A stretch of 64,000 nt of DNA from Sva-07 sp963829585 (lineage in GTDB: Bacteria; Actinomycetota; Acidimicrobiia; Acidimicrobiales; Ilumatobacteraceae), in the NCBI GenBank assembly GCA_963829585.1, contig CAWHJD010000029.1, positions 1-64,000 on the forward strand, written 5' to 3'. A program made the position numbers and the translations under genes. The notes beneath the pieces were generated by a model. The model was not told where the DNA came from. It did no database searches and saw only the letters and a program-made list of their open reading frames with translations. Of the stretch, positions 37,150 through 46,023 are shown piece after piece; position 1 is the stretch's first letter; each line of letters begins with the position of its first letter.

Positions 37150-38547
37150 TCAGGCCTTGAGCTGCTGGAGCAGGTCCGTGACCTGGTCGTAGATCTGTTT
37201 GCGTTCGCTCATCAGGCGTTGGATCTTCTCGTTGGCGTGGATCACGGTGGTGTGGTCGCGTCCGCCGAAGAGCCGGGCGATCGCGGGGTAGCTCAGATCG
37301 GTCAGTTCCCGGAACACGTACATGGCGATCTGTCGTCCGGTCACGAGGGGTCGTTGCCGGCTGCGGCCCTTGAGGTCTTCGACCGGGAACTTCAGGATTG
37401 CGGCGATGTCGGCGAGCAACTCTTCGTCCGTGCGGGCCTTGGGTTTGCTGTCGTTGAGCAGGTCGGCGAGCTGCGTCTGGGCGAGCTCCGTCGTGATCGG
37501 CACCTGATTCAAGCTGGCGTAGGCCGTGACCCGAATCAGGGCGCCTTCCAATTCGCGGATGTTCGTGGCGATGTTGGTGGCGATGAACTCGAGGGTCTCG
37601 TCGGGCACCATCACGCGGTCACGCTCGGACTTGTTGCGCAAGATCGCGAGGCGCGTCTCGAGGTCGGGCGGCTGGATGTCGGTGATCAGACCCCACTTGA
37701 AACGTCCGCGGAGTCGTTCCTCGAGCGTGGGGATGGCGTCGGGCATCCGATCCGACGAGATGACGACCTGCTTGTTCGCGCCATGGAGCGAATTGAACGT
37801 GTGGAAGAACTCCTCCTGGAGCCCTTCCTTGCCCGCGATGAACTGGATGTCGTCGATGAGCAGCACATCGATGTCGCGATATCGGCGACGCAGGGAGTTG
37901 GTCGTGTTCTGGCGGATCGCGTCGACGTACTCGTTCATGAAGGTCTCGGTCGAGACGTACCTCACCTCGTGGTGCTGGTAGTTCGAGTGCACGTAGTGAC
38001 CGATGGCATGGAGGAGATGGGTCTTGCCCAGACCGGCCGAGCCGTAGATGAACAGTGGGTTGTAGCTGCGTCCGGGTGTCTCGGCCACGCGCAGCGCCGC
38101 GGCCAGCGCGAACTGGTTGGATGCACCTTTGACGAACGTCTCGAACGTGTAGCGCGGGTTCAGCCCGGCTTCGTCGAGCAGCAACGATCGTTGCGAGGAC
38201 CGTTGGTCGCTCCGTGCGGCGGTGTCGCCGTCGGGGATGCCGTCGTTGAGCGAATTGTTGTCGTTGACCGGGTTGTTGTCGGCCTCGATGACCGCTTCTC
38301 CGGTTTCGACGTCGATCTCCACCCGGCGGTGCCCCTCGTTGGCGTCCTCGAGAGCGGCGGTGACGAGGGGGAGGTATCGGGTCAGGATCCGATCACGGAC
38401 GTACGCACTCGGTGCGAGCAGTCGCAGCGTGTCGGAATCCGACTCCAACGGTGACACATCCTGGAAGGTCGAGAACCAGACGGACTCGGCGAGTTGTGAG
38501 CGCAGCGACAACGTCACCTGGGTCCACACGTCTGTGCTCTCGCTCAC
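37150..38547 (-). CDS. dnaA: Chromosomal replication initiator DnaA
   Basis: A 465-residue initiator. Domain I begins at GTG 38547 (SESTDVWTQVTLSLR) with GGGAG about 9 nt upstream. Domain II is a short Asn/Asp-rich linker. Domain III has YGSAGLGKTHLLHAIG, DVLLIDDIQF and RGRFKWGLITDIQPP (Box VII-type Arg). Domain IV carries the DnaA signature FGGRDHTTVIHANEKI. It opens the origin and positions helicase loading. Confidence 0.97.
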   Translation of the reverse strand: MSESTDVWTQVTLSLRSQLAESVWFSTFQDVSPLESDSDTLRLLAPSAYVRDRILTRYLPLVTAALEDANEGHRRVEIDVETGEAVIEADNNPVNDNNSLNDGIPDGDTAARSDQRSSQRSLLLDEAGLNPRYTFETFVKGASNQFALAAALRVAETPGRSYNPLFIYGSAGLGKTHLLHAIGHYVHSNYQHHEVRYVSTETFMNEYVDAIRQNTTNSLRRRYRDIDVLLIDDIQFIAGKEGLQEEFFHTFNSLHGANKQVVISSDRMPDAIPTLEERLRGRFKWGLITDIQPPDLETRLAILRNKSERDRVMVPDETLEFIATNIATNIRELEGALIRVTAYASLNQVPITTELAQTQLADLLNDSKPKARTDEELLADIAAILKFPVEDLKGRSRQRPLVTGRQIAMYVFRELTDLSYPAIARLFGGRDHTTVIHANEKIQRLMSERKQIYDQVTDLLQQLKA

Positions 38548-38883
38548 CTGGCCATCTCCCGATCTGCACCACCAACAGTCCACACGGTTGTCCACACGAT
38601 GTGGACATGTCCGGAGAGAGGGCGGGCGGATGAACCTATCACGTCGTTCGTCGGAGGAAAACTTGGCGGTGACGACCATGGATTCGTCCATTTCATGGTC
38701 GTTACGCTGGGGTGACGCCATACGCGCCGCCTTGTGGACAACTTACATGCATGTGGTTTGTGCACGATGGTTGGCGCAAGTACACGCGTGGCCGTAGCCT
38801 TGGCAGGTCAGTCTGTGCAGGTGGACCGCGTGGTTCCCTGCACGGTTCGTGATTCCTGCATCGAGAAGTGTCCGGAGATCGCC
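38548..38883. promoter_or_regulatory. dnaA-rpmH intergenic region with DnaA-box-like cluster
   Basis: 336 bp between divergent dnaA and rpmH. DnaA-box-like sites: AGTCCACAC 38577, TTGTCCACA 38588, TGTGGACAT 38600 (the last two inverted, 3 bp apart) and TGTGGACAA 38733. The region must hold divergent promoters and is a second candidate for the origin. No gene is seen. Confidence 0.55.
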
Positions 38884-39018
38884 GTGAAGCGTACCTATCA
38901 GCCCAACAACCGCCGCCGAGCCCGCAAACACGGCTTCCGTGCGCGCATGAGCACCCGGGCCGGCCGCGCCGTGCTGAAATCCCGTCGCGCCAAGGGCCGC
39001 GCCCGTCTGTCGGCTTGA
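38884..39018 (+). CDS. rpmH: 50S ribosomal protein bL34
   Basis: A 44-residue protein with the invariant KRTYQPNNRRRARKHGFRAR and a basic tail. GTG 38884 is used as start. Its stop overlaps the TTG start of rnpA (TTGA). It is placed beside dnaA, as in most bacteria. Confidence 0.97.
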   Translation: MKRTYQPNNRRRARKHGFRARMSTRAGRAVLKSRRAKGRARLSA

Positions 39019-39380
39019 TCGGCCGGATTCGCGAACGCGACGCATTCCTCCGCCTCAGGCGGGACGGCGTCCGTGTGCGGATCGATCCGCTCTGGTGCTC
39101 GTTCGTTCCCGATTCCGAGGTGGTTCCACCACAGGTGGCCTTCGCCATCGGTCGCGCCACCGGGTCCGCCGTGCAGCGCAATCTGTTGCGTCGACGGCTC
39201 CGAGCGATTCTCCGAGACTGCGAGGTGCCGGCGGGGATCCTGCTCATCGGCGCCAACGCTCGCGCGACAGAACGTACGTTCGCAGAACTCGAGCACTGCC
39301 TGACGAAGTTGATGGTCAAGGTGGCCGAGCGATCGACCGCAGCCCCATCGACGACAGCCCGATCGACGACAGCACCATGA
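39015..39380 (+). CDS. rnpA: Ribonuclease P protein component
   Basis: A 121-residue protein that pairs with the RNase P RNA for tRNA 5' processing. It has the beta-alpha core IRERDAFLRLRRDG and the RNR-type motif RATGSAVQRNLLRRRLRAI. TTG 39015 overlaps the rpmH stop, and no other start is in range. A Ser/Thr/Ala-rich tail follows. It is coupled to yidD by ATGA at 39377. Confidence 0.93.
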   Translation: MIGRIRERDAFLRLRRDGVRVRIDPLWCSFVPDSEVVPPQVAFAIGRATGSAVQRNLLRRRLRAILRDCEVPAGILLIGANARATERTFAELEHCLTKLMVKVAERSTAAPSTTARSTTAP

Positions 39381-39673
39381 CGTGGATGCAGCGTCGGGCG
39401 TTGTCGTGGATCGAGGCCTATCAGCGGGCCTTTGCCGGGCGCCCGTCACCCTGTCGTTTCTACCCCACGTGCTCCGCCTACGCCCACGAGGCCTTCGAGG
39501 TGCACGGGACCGTCGGCGGATCCTGGCTGACGGTTCGTCGCCTGGTGCGTTGTCGGCCGTTCGGTCCATCCGGGTTCGACCCGGTGCCCGAAGCTGATCC
39601 ACACGGTGCCGGGCAACACGGTGCCGGCCGACACGGTACCCATCCGATGTCCCACGTCGAAAAGGACCACTGA
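39377..39673 (+). CDS. yidD: Membrane protein insertion efficiency factor YidD
   Basis: A 98-residue member of the small YidD family, with the Cys motif CRFYPTCSAYAHEAFEVHG and LVRCRPFGPSGFDPVP. It acts at the membrane with YidC. The extra C-terminal ~20 residues repeat HGAGxH because of a ~15-bp direct repeat in the DNA (CACGGTGCCGG at 39602, 39617). ATG 39377 overlaps the rnpA stop. Confidence 0.93.
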   Translation: MTWMQRRALSWIEAYQRAFAGRPSPCRFYPTCSAYAHEAFEVHGTVGGSWLTVRRLVRCRPFGPSGFDPVPEADPHGAGQHGAGRHGTHPMSHVEKDH

Positions 39674-39676
39674 GCG

Positions 39677-40819
39677 ATGTTCGAAATTCCCGCCGCACTG
39701 TTGTCATGGTTCTACGGCCTCACGAACAGCTACATGGTGGCCATCGGGCTCATCGCTGCGGTCGTCATGGCGATCACCACGCCACTGACACTCAAGAGCA
39801 CCAAGGGAATGCTCGAGATGCAGCGGTTGGCGCCCGAGATGCGCAAGTTGCAGAACGAGTACCGCAACGACCGCACGAAGCTCAACGAAGAAATGATGAA
39901 GCTCTACCAGGAGCACAAGGTCAACCCGATGGCCTCGTGTCTGCCCCTGGTGGCGCAGATGCCGGTCTTCATCATCATGTTCCGAGTCCTCCGCGGCACG
40001 ACATATGCACCCCGCGGTTCGGCCCGTCCGGTTTCCGACGCCGTGTGGGGCGCGTTCGAACGCCCGGACGAAGTGCTCGACCCAGGATTCATTCCCCGGT
40101 ACCTCTCGCTCGACTCGGCGTTGTACAAGTCGCTGTACGGCAAGCACGAGATGATGTCGTTGGGTCTCGACCTGTCGAAGTCGGCCGCGATCGAGATCAC
40201 CAACGGCTTCGTCGCCGCACTGCCGTACGTGATGCTGGTCGTTCTGCTGGGTGGGCTGTACTTCGTGCAGCAACGCATGGTCGCCGCACGTGCGTCGATC
40301 AGCCCGACCATGTCGGTGGGTCAGCAGAAGCTGATGCAGTACCTGCCCGTCTTCTTCGCGGTCTTCCAGATCTTCTTCCTGGCCGCTCTGGTCGTCTACT
40401 ACATCTTCCAGACACTGCTGCGCATCGCCCAACAGGCCTACATCACCCGTGCGTTCTATGGTCACGACGAGTCGCTGGGCCGCCAGGCGCAGCGAGCCGG
40501 CGAGGCGGCCCGCGAGGAAGCCAAGAAGAGCGGCGAGAGCGGTGGCCTGTTCTCCCAGGCCAAACGAGACCTCGGCACGGGATCGTCGAAGTCGTCGTCC
40601 AAGGCGCCGTCGAAGTCGTCACCCACGTCGAAGAAGGACGCGACACCGGCAACGAGCAAAGACGTGACGAGCAAGCGCGTCACGCCTCCCAAGAATCGTC
40701 CCACACCGTCGGCCAACGCGAAGGGCCGTCCGACGCCGTCGCGTCAGGAAGCCGAGTCCGCCAAGTCAGCCAAGCCCGCCAAGGCGTCGCGTCCGAAGAC
40801 CACCAAGAAGCCGACCTGA
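39677..40819 (+). CDS. yidC: Membrane protein insertase YidC/Oxa1
   Basis: A 380-residue inner-membrane insertase of the Oxa1 family, with the conserved segments ITTPLTLKSTKGMLEMQ, NPMASCLPLVAQMPVFI, TMSVGQQKLMQYLPVFFAVF and an Arg-facing groove. The C-terminal ~110 residues are basic and Ser/Thr/Lys-rich, as in actinobacterial YidC that binds ribosomes. It inserts proteins with or without SecYEG. The start is 3 nt from the yidD stop. Confidence 0.95.
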   Translation: MFEIPAALLSWFYGLTNSYMVAIGLIAAVVMAITTPLTLKSTKGMLEMQRLAPEMRKLQNEYRNDRTKLNEEMMKLYQEHKVNPMASCLPLVAQMPVFIIMFRVLRGTTYAPRGSARPVSDAVWGAFERPDEVLDPGFIPRYLSLDSALYKSLYGKHEMMSLGLDLSKSAAIEITNGFVAALPYVMLVVLLGGLYFVQQRMVAARASISPTMSVGQQKLMQYLPVFFAVFQIFFLAALVVYYIFQTLLRIAQQAYITRAFYGHDESLGRQAQRAGEAAREEAKKSGESGGLFSQAKRDLGTGSSKSSSKAPSKSSPTSKKDATPATSKDVTSKRVTPPKNRPTPSANAKGRPTPSRQEAESAKSAKPAKASRPKTTKKPT

Positions 40820-40876
40820 CGCCCGTTGGCAGCACCGTCGTCGACGACGCTGCCCGTACCAGAAAGTGAATGAATC

Positions 40877-41807
40877 ATGGAGTGGGTAGAAACCACCGCG
40901 AAGACCATCGAAGCGGCCCGTGAGGCGGCCCTCGATCAGCTCGGCGTGGCCGCCGACGAAGCAGAATTCGACGTGATCGAGGAGCCCCGACCCGGGCTGT
41001 TCGGCAGGGTTCGCGGGGAGGCGCGCCTCCGGGCCCGAGTGCGCCCCGCCCAGGTGCGCCCGAAGCAGGAGCGTCGCCGGCGTGGCCGCTCGGACGGTGC
41101 CACGGCCTCGGCAGTGACCGAGCCCGCGACCGAGCCGTCGACCCTGTCGACACCACAGTCATCGACCACAGTCATCGGCCCAGTCCGCGACGACGGATGC
41201 CGGCGACTCCGGCGAGCAGGCCGGAGCGGACGCCGCTTCGACTGCGTCCCCTGAAACTTCGACGTCGCAGCGTGCACGTCGGCGGACCACCACCAGCAAG
41301 CGCAACGAGGAGCCCACGATGACCAATGACGAGCGACCCGAGTCCACGGTGACCCCCGACGAGGTGGGCACGGCTGCCGTTGCGTTCATGGAGGGCCTGA
41401 CGGAGGCATTCGGCGCGGACGCCACTGTCGCAGTGAAGGTCGACGGGATCGAACTCGAGGTGACGGTGACCGGCAACGAACTCGGCCTGCTCGTCGGCCC
41501 GGGCGGCCGGACCCTCAACGCCGTGCAGGATCTCGCTCGCGTCGCGGCGCAGCGTCGCCTCGGCGACCATGAGACCCGCTTGCGTGTCGACGTGGCCGGC
41601 TACCGCGAACGCCGCGAAGCAGCGTTGGGCTCCTTTGCACGCGACGTTGCCGAGCAGGTGCTCACGTCGGGGACGGCGCGTTCGTTGGAGCCGATGACCT
41701 CAGCCGACCGCAAGGTCGTGCACGATGTCCTCAACGAGATCGATGGTGTCACCACTCGCTCCGTGGGTGAAGACCCCGATCGCCGCATCATCGTTGATCC
41801 GGCCTGA
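40877..41807 (+). CDS. jag: RNA-binding protein Jag/KhpB, frameshifted
   Basis: Jag_N is clear at the start (ETTAKTIEAAREAALDQLGV, EEPRPGLFGRVRGEARLRAR). After a Ser/Thr linker the frame should switch around 41165-41200 to one reading DAGDSGEQAGADAAST. That frame continues into a KH domain (GLLVGPGGRTLNAVQDLAR) and an R3H domain (SADRKVVHDVLNEIDGVTT). The frames join within a disordered linker, so a one-base indel is enough. Jag/KhpB binds RNA and influences division and cell-wall growth. Because this is a core gene, a sequencing error is likely. Confidence 0.85.
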
Positions 41808-41847
41808 ACGTACCGGGTGACCGGGTCCGACTCCATGGCGCCGTTCG

Positions 41848-42393
41848 GTGGATGACGGGCTGCTCGACGCCCTGACAGAAGCCCAACGTCTCGGGTTTCT
41901 CGGCGCCCGTCCGATCACCGAGGTGATCGAGCACGCCGGAGCGTTCGTCCAGAGTCTGGATGTGCTGGCGGCGGATGCCCATGTGATCGATCTGGGTTCC
42001 GGCGGTGGGGTGCCGGGATTGGTGATCGCCCATGCGCGACCTGACCTTCGTGTGACGCTGCTCGATCGGCGGACGAAGCGAACGGATTTTCTCGAGCGCG
42101 TGGTACTCCGGTTGGGCTGGGCCGATCGCGTCTCGGTCTTCGCCGGAGATGTTGCGGCCCTCCACCCCATCTCGCTGTTCGATGCGGCGGTGGCCCGCGG
42201 TTTTGGCCCGCCGGCGCAGACGTTGGTGGTCGCAGCGCGCCTGGTCCGAATGGACGGCGTCATCGTGATCAGTGAGCCCCCGACCGGCGACCGCTGGGAT
42301 CCCGATGTGCTGCGGCGTGCCGGGGTCGAACGCACGACGGGCCCCTCGAATCAGGTTGCCGTGTTCGTCCGACTGGATGACGGACCGCACTGA
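41848..42393 (+). CDS. rsmG: 16S rRNA (guanine527-N7)-methyltransferase RsmG
   Basis: A 181-residue class I methyltransferase. The AdoMet site is VIDLGSGGGVPGLVIA, followed by LLDRRTKRTDFLERVV and DVAALHPISLFDAAVARGF, as in RsmG. It methylates helix 18 of 16S rRNA. GTG 41848 is the start that keeps the N-terminal helix (DDGLLDALTEAQRLGFLG). It is slightly shorter than the E. coli protein. Confidence 0.92.
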   Translation: MDDGLLDALTEAQRLGFLGARPITEVIEHAGAFVQSLDVLAADAHVIDLGSGGGVPGLVIAHARPDLRVTLLDRRTKRTDFLERVVLRLGWADRVSVFAGDVAALHPISLFDAAVARGFGPPAQTLVVAARLVRMDGVIVISEPPTGDRWDPDVLRRAGVERTTGPSNQVAVFVRLDDGPH

Positions 42394-42444
42394 CCCGTGC
42401 GCATGGCGGATTGACACCAGACTCCCCCACCAGTGGAGGTCGAA

Positions 42445-42460
42445 TGTTTCACGTGGAACA
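42445..42460. promoter_or_regulatory. parS site (one mismatch)
   Basis: TGTTTCACGTGGAACA, one base from the parS palindrome, lies upstream of parA. ParB binds here to nucleate the origin-segregation complex. Confidence 0.85.
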
Positions 42461-42492
42461 TCCATCACTGGTTCCGTCGGGCCACTTCGCCG

Positions 42493-42508
42493 TGTTTCAC
42501 GTGAAACA
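42493..42508. promoter_or_regulatory. parS site (perfect)
   Basis: TGTTTCACGTGAAACA is the exact 16-bp parS palindrome. It is 48 bp from the first site, measured start to start. Confidence 0.97.
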
Positions 42509-42606
42509 TCGGTGCAAATGCTTGTGTCGTGACGACCGGTACGGCAGAGTGTGGAGGTCCCGTCGCCGGAGCCCTCATCCTGCGACACGTTCCCACTGGA
42601 GTATTC

Positions 42607-43467
42607 GTGTCGGATCATGACGCCCCGGCGTCCGTTTCCCCGGAGCCCCCCATCGATCCGGGCATTGCCGGACCTTCGTCGATGGCTCGCGATCGACACC
42701 CGTTGCCTCGGATCATCGCACTGGCCAACCAGAAGGGCGGTGTCGGCAAGACGACGACCACCGTGAACCTCGGCGCCGCTCTTGCAGACATGGGGTTGCG
42801 CACCTTGATCATCGATCTCGACCCGCAGGGCAACGCGTCGACTGGTCTCGGCATCGAGAACCGGGGTCTCGAACACTCGATGTACCACGTGCTGATGCAT
42901 GAGGAACCCCTCGAGAACGTCGTCGAGCCGACCGACGTGCGCAACCTGTTCGTCGCGCCGGCGTCACTCGATCTCGCCGGCGCCGAGATCGAACTCGTGC
43001 CGGCGTTCAGCCGTGAGCAACGTCTCAAGCGGGCAATCGATGCCGTGCTCGATGATTATGACTACGTCTTGATCGACTGTCCCCCATCGCTGGGACTCCT
43101 CACCGTGAATGGCCTCGCCGCCGCTCGCGAGGTGCTCGTTCCGATCCAGTGCGAGTACTACGCCCTGGAAGGACTGGGCCAGTTGCTCCGCAACGTCGAC
43201 CTGGTCAAACGCAACCTCAACCCGGGGTTGGATGTCAGTACCATCCTGTGCGTGATGTACGACGCCCGGACCAAGTTGTCCGGTCAGGTGGTCAGTGAAG
43301 TCAGGGAGCACTTCGGTGACAAGGTCTTGAAGTCGGTGATCCCTCGATCGGTCCGGCTGTCCGAGGCACCGTCGTTCGGGCAACCCATCACCACGTTCGA
43401 CCCCACCTCGCGTGGTGCGATCGCCTATCGAGATGCCGCACGGGAGGTGCACAATGGCGCGATCTAG
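42607..43467 (+). CDS. parA: Chromosome partitioning ATPase ParA/Soj
   Basis: A 286-residue deviant-Walker ATPase. It has ALANQKGGVGKTTTTVNLGA, IDLDPQGNASTGLG and DYVLIDCPPSLGLLTVN. GTG 42607 follows GGAG by 8 nt and gives a ~30-residue lead before the Walker motif. A further upstream GTG (42529) is open but lacks a site. ParA-ATP on the nucleoid pulls ParB-parS complexes apart. Its end overlaps parB by 14 nt. Confidence 0.95.
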   Translation: MSDHDAPASVSPEPPIDPGIAGPSSMARDRHPLPRIIALANQKGGVGKTTTTVNLGAALADMGLRTLIIDLDPQGNASTGLGIENRGLEHSMYHVLMHEEPLENVVEPTDVRNLFVAPASLDLAGAEIELVPAFSREQRLKRAIDAVLDDYDYVLIDCPPSLGLLTVNGLAAAREVLVPIQCEYYALEGLGQLLRNVDLVKRNLNPGLDVSTILCVMYDARTKLSGQVVSEVREHFGDKVLKSVIPRSVRLSEAPSFGQPITTFDPTSRGAIAYRDAAREVHNGAI

Positions 43468-44353
43468 TGGTCTCGGCAAGGGATTGAGTTCGATCATCCC
43501 GACCGCCGAACGTCCGGAGGGCGACGATGCCGCCTCGACAGCGGTATTGGCCGACATCGCCGTTGCCTCCATTACGCCGAACCCGCACCAGCCCCGCGTG
43601 CACTTCGACGAGGAGAGCCTGAGTGAACTGACGGCGTCCGTCGCCGAGATGGGCGTCCTCCAGCCGGTCCTCATCCGACCGCTGGGCGACAACACCTACG
43701 AGTTGATCGCCGGCGAGCGACGTTGGAGAGCCGCACAGCGAGCGGGATTGACGACCATCCCGGCAGTGATTCGCGTGACCGATGACGTGAGTTCGATCGA
43801 ACAGGCGCTGGTCGAGAACCTCCACCGTCAGGATCTCACCGCACTCGAGGAAGCTGCTGCATATCAGCAATTGATCGACGACTTCGGTCTGACGCACGAT
43901 CAGGTCTCGTCCCGGGTGGGCAAGAGTCGGTCGGCAATCACCAACAGTCTTCGGTTGCTGGGGCTCCCGCCCGCCGTGCAGCGTCTGCTCGCCGATGGGC
44001 AGCTGACCGCCGGACATGCCCGGGCGCTGCTCGGAACTCCGGATCGCTCGCGTCAGGAGTCACTGGCTCGCGAGGCCGTGGCGGGTGGCTGGTCGGTCCG
44101 CATGGTCGAAGACGCCGTGCGACGCGACGGCGAGCCGGCGGTTCCCGAACCGACCGGCAACACGATCGATGGCGCTGGTCTGACACCGGCCACGAAGCTG
44201 CGCCCGCCCGGCCTGCTGGAACTCGAGAACCTCCTGGCCGAGCACCTCGAGACCCGAGTGAGTGTGCAGATGTCGGCCAAACGAGGTCGGGTCAGCATCG
44301 AATTCGCGGACCTCGAAGACCTCGAGCGGATCTATCGCGTCATTGCCGGCTGA
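43454..44353 (+). CDS. parB: Chromosome partitioning protein ParB/Spo0J
   Basis: A 299-residue ParB. The CTPase and sulfiredoxin-like fold carries GERRWRAAQRAGLTTIPA, and ENLHRQDLTALEEAAAYQQL is the conserved box. The HTH follows at VSSRVGKSRSAITNSLRLL, and a C-terminal dimerisation domain closes it (GRVSIEFADLEDLERIYRVI). It loads on parS and spreads as a CTP clamp. The start MARSSGLGKGLSSII is the canonical N-terminus. Confidence 0.96.
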   Translation: MARSSGLGKGLSSIIPTAERPEGDDAASTAVLADIAVASITPNPHQPRVHFDEESLSELTASVAEMGVLQPVLIRPLGDNTYELIAGERRWRAAQRAGLTTIPAVIRVTDDVSSIEQALVENLHRQDLTALEEAAAYQQLIDDFGLTHDQVSSRVGKSRSAITNSLRLLGLPPAVQRLLADGQLTAGHARALLGTPDRSRQESLAREAVAGGWSVRMVEDAVRRDGEPAVPEPTGNTIDGAGLTPATKLRPPGLLELENLLAEHLETRVSVQMSAKRGRVSIEFADLEDLERIYRVIAG

Positions 44354-44531
44354 GTCTGCCCTCGACGACCGCGTGAGCCCGGTCATCCTCAGGTCGCGCG
44401 TGAGAGTGTGTCGATCTCCCAAATGAACGCGAAGCGTCACGGCCATGGACAGTTCATCGGGAGTTCACCCACTCTCGGTGACCTTCTGCTCAACGTTTGG
44501 TCGAGACAAACCCACAAGGTGTGCACAAGGC

Positions 44532-44540
44532 TGTGGACAA
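44532..44540 (-). promoter_or_regulatory. DnaA-box-like site near the parB 3' end
   Basis: TGTGGACAA, the same variant seen near dnaA and dnaB, lies in the ~216-bp gap between the convergent parB and amidase-like genes. It is one isolated copy, so it may be coincidental. Confidence 0.3.
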
Positions 44541-44569
44541 CCGCGGATTACCCCAGCCCAGTGGGGCCC

Positions 44570-45574
44570 TCAGCCTGCGGCGGGGGACTCGGGATGGCGA
44601 TCGGTCATCGGCGACGCGGCCCAGGCGACCATGGCGACGACGAGCGCACCGGCAATGGCATCGGTGGCGTCGACGACCTCGCGGACCGGTCCGAGCGAGC
44701 AGAGTACGGCCGGCATGCGGGTCTCCCGCAAGACCGCCAGACGCATGCCACGCAGCTCTGGTGTGTCGGCGAACACGTCCTGCAATCGAGCCGCCACCTG
44801 TGATGCCAGCGTGCGACCGCCGACCGACTCGAACGTAGGTGCGGCAAAGTACGACACGATCGATCGTTCGTCCGATCGAGCCTCGAATCCGATGTACAGG
44901 TCGGCACCGAACCGATTCGCCGCGGCGGCGTGGGCGCCCGCCTCGTACTCGTCGGTCGACATGACCGTGGCGCCGGCTGCGCGCAGCGCGCGAGCCAGTG
45001 ATCGGCTGATCGAGCTGAGACCCCCGAACTGACCGACGACGATTCGCATCGTGGCCAACGACGTGTGCGCAGTGATCGTTTCGTTCTCCCGCACGACCGC
45101 GACCCCTGGCCCGGTACCACTCTGTCGGCTGACGAGCTCCAGCATGCGCAGGGTGTGGACGCCGCAGACGCCGTCGGGAGTGAGCCCCGAGTTGCGCTGG
45201 AAGTCCACGAGCGCTCGAGCCGTGGCGGGTCCCATGATGCCGTCGGGGCGCCCGCAGTCGAATCCGAGATGGTTCAGGGCGGTCTGCAGCGTCGCGACGT
45301 CGTCGCCGCGTAGTTGCGGGGCGCCGAGCAGGAGCAGGCGGTCACCCAGCGTGTAGCCGGCCTCGACCAGGGTGAGCCAGGTCGGTTCGTCACACGTTCC
45401 GCTGACGTGGAGGCCACGCTGGCGCTGGAACCTCGCAGTCGCCTCACGGGTGGATGCGCCGAAAACGCCGGACACGTCACCGGTGCTGGGGAACCCGGCG
45501 ACGCCGAGGCGCCGTTGCAGGTCGCGAACTGCTTCTCCGCGCTGACCCTCGGTCAGCGGGAGCAGATTCGTCAG
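44570..45574 (-). CDS. cwlM: CwlM-like N-acetylmuramoyl-L-alanine amidase homologue, probably non-catalytic
   Basis: Two peptidoglycan-binding_1 repeats (EGQRGEAVRDLQRRLGVAG and RGDDVATLQTALNHLGFD) precede an amidase_3 domain. The fold is recognisable (AGAHAAAANRFGADLYIGFE), but the second catalytic His segment reads GFEARSD and no HGG motif is present. Mycobacterial CwlM, at the same place beside trxC/trxB, is likewise a regulator of peptidoglycan synthesis rather than a hydrolase. The frame has no ATG, GTG or TTG early enough. CTG 45574 overlaps the thioredoxin TGA and completes the first repeat, while GTG 45475 would cut it in half. Confidence 0.75.
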   Translation of the reverse strand: MTNLLPLTEGQRGEAVRDLQRRLGVAGFPSTGDVSGVFGASTREATARFQRQRGLHVSGTCDEPTWLTLVEAGYTLGDRLLLLGAPQLRGDDVATLQTALNHLGFDCGRPDGIMGPATARALVDFQRNSGLTPDGVCGVHTLRMLELVSRQSGTGPGVAVVRENETITAHTSLATMRIVVGQFGGLSSISRSLARALRAAGATVMSTDEYEAGAHAAAANRFGADLYIGFEARSDERSIVSYFAAPTFESVGGRTLASQVAARLQDVFADTPELRGMRLAVLRETRMPAVLCSLGPVREVVDATDAIAGALVVAMVAWAASPMTDRHPESPAAG

Positions 45575-45909
45575 GGTGTGGTCGTGAGGAATTCGTCGAG
45601 CTCCTGGAGCAGGGCGCCCTTGCTCTTGGCGCCGACGAGGCGTTTGGACACCTCACCACCGGAGAACACGAGCAGCGTCGGGATACTCATCACGTTGTAC
45701 CGCATCGCGAGCTCGGGGTTGTCATCGACATTGAGCTTGGCCACCGTGAGCTGCTCGGATCGCTCGCTGGCGATCTCCTCGAGAATCGGGGCGATCTGCT
45801 TGCACGGCCCGCACCATTCGGCCCAGAAGTCCACGATGACCGGCTTGTCGGAGCCGATGATGGTCTCGTCGAAGGTGTTCGTGGACAGATTCAGAATGCC
45901 GTTGGCCAT
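45571..45909 (-). CDS. trxA: Thioredoxin
   Basis: A 112-residue thioredoxin with the active site WAEWCGPCKQ, cis-Pro in MSIPTLLVF, and the usual length. It is reduced by the TrxB encoded just upstream and keeps cytoplasmic disulfides reduced. It lies between trxB and the CwlM-like gene, as in mycobacteria (trxC). Confidence 0.95.
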   Translation of the reverse strand: MANGILNLSTNTFDETIIGSDKPVIVDFWAEWCGPCKQIAPILEEIASERSEQLTVAKLNVDDNPELAMRYNVMSIPTLLVFSGGEVSKRLVGAKSKGALLQELDEFLTTTP

Positions 45910-46023
45910 GGGAGGTCCTTTCGCAGCGATGCCGGGGTGGCAAGAGTAGACGCGCTCGGATCAACCCGTCGGTGACCCGGAACATTCCCGCCGTGACCCG
46001 AACCGTCGTCCGGTCACGTCGCC

